Source: Paramuribaculum sp.
GTDB lineage: Bacteria; Bacteroidota; Bacteroidia; Bacteroidales; Muribaculaceae
Direction: 5' to 3'
NCBI GenBank assembly: GCA_029062075.1
Contig: JAIDQW010000360.1
Span: 1 to 9,224, forward strand
DNA: 9,224 bases
A program made the translations under genes and the position numbers. The stretch's first letter is position 1. Each line of letters opens with the position of its first letter. Below the pieces are notes generated by a model. It ran no database searches. It was not told where the DNA came from and saw nothing but the letters and a program-made list of their open reading frames with translations. Of the stretch, positions 7,182 to 9,224 are shown piece by piece.

Positions 7182-7853
7182 ATGAGCTATATAGATAGAC
7201 TACACTCTTTTCTTGAAGAACTGAAAGATAACAACAACCGACCTTGGTTTGCCGACCATAAAAAGGAGTATGAGGAACTTCGGGCTCTGTGGCTTGATGA
7301 TATTGACCGCCTGATTGGTGCCATGACAGCCTGGGAACCTGCACTGGCAGGACAAACAGCGAAAAGTTGCGCGTACAGAATATACCGCGACACACGTTTC
7401 AGCCCGGACAAAACACCTTTCAAACTGTATTTTTCTGCTGCAATATCGCCTTGGGGACGTAAAACCGACCGCGCCGGCTACTATATAGAAACCGGTATCA
7501 GGGGAGGCAACGATGAGGGATTATACGCCGGTATTTGGTGCCCGGAACCTCCTGTTCTCAAAAAGTTGCGTCATGCGATAGTTGACAACATAGAAGAATT
7601 TACAGAAATAATTGATTATCCGGAACTTAGAAAAAATTTCCCTGTGTGGGTGGGTGACACTCTGAAAACAGTGCCGAAAGGATGGGACAGAAACCACCCG
7701 CAGGCTGAACTGCTCCGACGAAAGGATTATGGACGTTTCGCACCGATAAATGCCAAGTTCTACCGCAACAGCGACTGGCCTCTTGTAGCTGCGGAGATGT
7801 TTAGATCGGTAAAACCATTTGTTGATTTCCTCAACTATTCAATTGACGAATAA
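7182..7853 (+). CDS. DUF2461 family protein
   Basis: This 223-residue cytoplasmic protein has no signal peptide or membrane segment and matches the DUF2461 (TIGR02453) family. Its hallmarks are [17 protein letters not shown] near residues 17-33, the RIYRDTRF motif at 66-73, KTPFK at 77-81, and the GYYIE strand at 99-103. The biochemical function of the family is not established. The ATG at 7182 was preferred to an in-frame TTG at 7176: ATG is the normal start and leaves a 2-nt gap after the hexosaminidase stop. The TTG would overlap that stop and add only two residues. The gene lies tightly between the hexosaminidase gene and mutS (10 nt), which indicates co-transcription. Confidence 0.9.
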   Translation: MSYIDRLHSFLEELKDNNNRPWFADHKKEYEELRALWLDDIDRLIGAMTAWEPALAGQTAKSCAYRIYRDTRFSPDKTPFKLYFSAAISPWGRKTDRAGYYIETGIRGGNDEGLYAGIWCPEPPVLKKLRHAIVDNIEEFTEIIDYPELRKNFPVWVGDTLKTVPKGWDRNHPQAELLRRKDYGRFAPINAKFYRNSDWPLVAAEMFRSVKPFVDFLNYSIDE

Positions 7854-7863
7854 GTCATTCCCT

Positions 7864-9224
7864 ATGGCAAAGAAGATTGTTGAAACCCCGCTGATGAAGC
7901 AATACTTTGAAATGAAGCAGAAGCATCCCGATGCTGTGCTTCTTTTCAGAGTGGGTGACTTTTATGAAACTTTCAGCGAGGACGCTATTACTGCCTCAGA
8001 AATTCTTGGTATAACACTCACAAAAAGAGCTAACGGATATGCAGCCACTGTAGAACTCGCAGGCTTTCCGCACCACGCTCTTGACACTTATCTCCCGAAA
8101 CTTGTCAGGGCAGGAAAGAGAGTGGCGATATGCGAGCAGCTTGAAGATCCGAAACTCACCAAGAAACTGGTTAAGAGAGGAATCACCGAACTGGTAACTC
8201 CCGGTGTGAGCATTAATGACAATATTCTTGACCACAAGCAGAATAATTTCCTTGCAGCGGTGCATATCGGAAACGGACCGGTGGGAGTAGCCTTTCTGGA
8301 TATATCTACAGGAGAGTTCCTCACTGCAGAGGGAAAACCTGACTATATTGAGAAACTGCTGGTGAATTTTGCCCCTAAAGAGGTACTTTTTGAAAACGAG
8401 CGCAAAAGAAAATTCGAGGAACTCTTCTATAATTACAAATGCCTCATTTCTGGACTGGACGACTGGATTTTTACTATTGAAGCTGCTACAGACAGATTGC
8501 TCAGGCAGTTTGAAACCGGAACATTAAAAGGTTTCGGTATCAATGATATGCCGGCTGCGGTGATTGCTGCAGGAGCAATTCTACATTATCTGGACATTAC
8601 ACAGCATACCCAGATAGGACACATTTCCTCTCTGGCGAGAATAGAGGAGGACAAGTATGTGCGACTCGATAAATTCACGGTTCGCAACCTTGAGCTTGTG
8701 GAGAGTATGGGCGGTGAAGGCAAAAGTCTTATTGATGTGATTGACGACACGATAAGCCCGATGGGTGCGAGACTCCTGAGGCGCTGGGTTCTCTTTCCGC
8801 TTAAGGATACTGCTGAGATAAACCGCCGGCTCGATGTTGTGGAATATTTTTTCCGTAAACCCGAAGAGAGAGAAGAGCTTAAAAGCTGGCTGGAACAGGT
8901 GGGCGATATGGAGAGGCTCGTATCCAAGATAGGTGTGGGCAGAGTTTCGCCAAGAGAACTTGTGCAGCTGCGCAATGCTCTCAAAGCTGTCAAGCCTATT
9001 AAGGAAATATGCGAGATGGCTCAGAACGCCGGAGTGGAATCTATTGGAGCCGGACTGAATCCATGCTCGGATGCGGCTAAGGCGATTGAAAGCACAATTG
9101 TGGATGACGCTCCTATAGCGCTTGGACGCGGTCCGGTTATCAAATCCGGAGTTGATGCCCAGCTTGACGAACTTCGCGAAATAGCTTTTTCCGGTAAGGA
9201 TTACCTCATGAAGGTTCAGGCGAG
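7864..9224 (+). CDS. mutS: DNA mismatch repair protein MutS, N-terminal half (3' end beyond window)
   Basis: 453 codons are visible, about half of a typical MutS of roughly 870 residues; the frame stays open to the right edge. Domain I, which recognises mismatches, covers about residues 6-120. It contains the Phe33-Tyr34-Glu35 triad (GDFYETF), whose Phe stacks on the mispaired base and whose Glu contacts it, and also [20 protein letters not shown]. The connector domain follows at about 130-255 (FLDISTGEF). The lever domain begins near 270, with [25 protein letters not shown] and GRVSPREL. The presence of the F-x-E motif identifies a repair-type MutS1, not MutS2. The clamp and ATPase domains lie outside the window. 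It starts 10 nt after the DUF2461 stop without a promoter of its own that I can see, and no frameshift is present. Confidence 0.97.
   Translation, partial: MAKKIVETPLMKQYFEMKQKHPDAVLLFRVGDFYETFSEDAITASEILGITLTKRANGYAATVELAGFPHHALDTYLPKLVRAGKRVAICEQLEDPKLTKKLVKRGITELVTPGVSINDNILDHKQNNFLAAVHIGNGPVGVAFLDISTGEFLTAEGKPDYIEKLLVNFAPKEVLFENERKRKFEELFYNYKCLISGLDDWIFTIEAATDRLLRQFETGTLKGFGINDMPAAVIAAGAILHYLDITQHTQIGHISSLARIEEDKYVRLDKFTVRNLELVESMGGEGKSLIDVIDDTISPMGARLLRRWVLFPLKDTAEINRRLDVVEYFFRKPEEREELKSWLEQVGDMERLVSKIGVGRVSPRELVQLRNALKAVKPIKEICEMAQNAGVESIGAGLNPCSDAAKAIESTIVDDAPIALGRGPVIKSGVDAQLDELREIAFSGKDYLMKVQA

Noticed and set aside
8586..8993. Minus-strand Ser-rich frame of 135 codons opposite mutS
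   Set aside because: Low-complexity antisense shadow of the mutS lever domain.

Overview
The window looks like chromosomal DNA from an anaerobic gut Bacteroidales, possibly of the Muribaculaceae. Three things suggest this: a fumarate reductase/succinate dehydrogenase operon in the order C-A-B with a single five-helix cytochrome b subunit; start codons without clear Shine-Dalgarno sequences; and promoter-like motifs of the Bacteroides type (TTTG / TAnnTTTG). The family-level placement is an inference from protein character, not from a search.

Left part (1-973). The 5' two-thirds or so of a minus-strand gene runs off the left edge. It encodes a secreted protein whose visible C-terminal part begins BspA-like leucine-rich repeats. 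Its upstream region holds a perfect TGTGTGA-N3-TCACACA palindrome and a 9-bp direct repeat. A strong hairpin at 914-947 ends the neighbouring respiratory operon.

Middle (974-4779, minus strand). frdC-frdA-frdB encode the membrane-bound complex that couples menaquinol oxidation to fumarate reduction, or the reverse. All flavin, iron-sulfur and haem ligands expected for the family are present. FrdC carries an unexpected extracytoplasmic tail after its fifth helix, with eight regularly spaced cysteines built from an 18-nt tandem repeat. A hairpin with a strand-specific wobble pair lies between frdA and frdB.

Divergent control region (4780-4980). It holds a good Bacteroides-type promoter for frdC, a -7 match for the hexosaminidase gene, an FNR-shaped palindrome (TTAAT-N4-ATTAA) in the frdC leader, and a second palindrome between the two promoters.

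Right part (4981-9224, plus strand). A secreted GH20 beta-N-acetylhexosaminidase is followed 2 nt later by a DUF2461 protein and 10 nt later by mutS, which runs off the right edge. The three appear co-transcribed although their functions are not obviously linked.

Most of the window is ordinary core genome. The part most likely to be undescribed is the cysteine-repeat tail on FrdC, with the palindromes around its promoter next.
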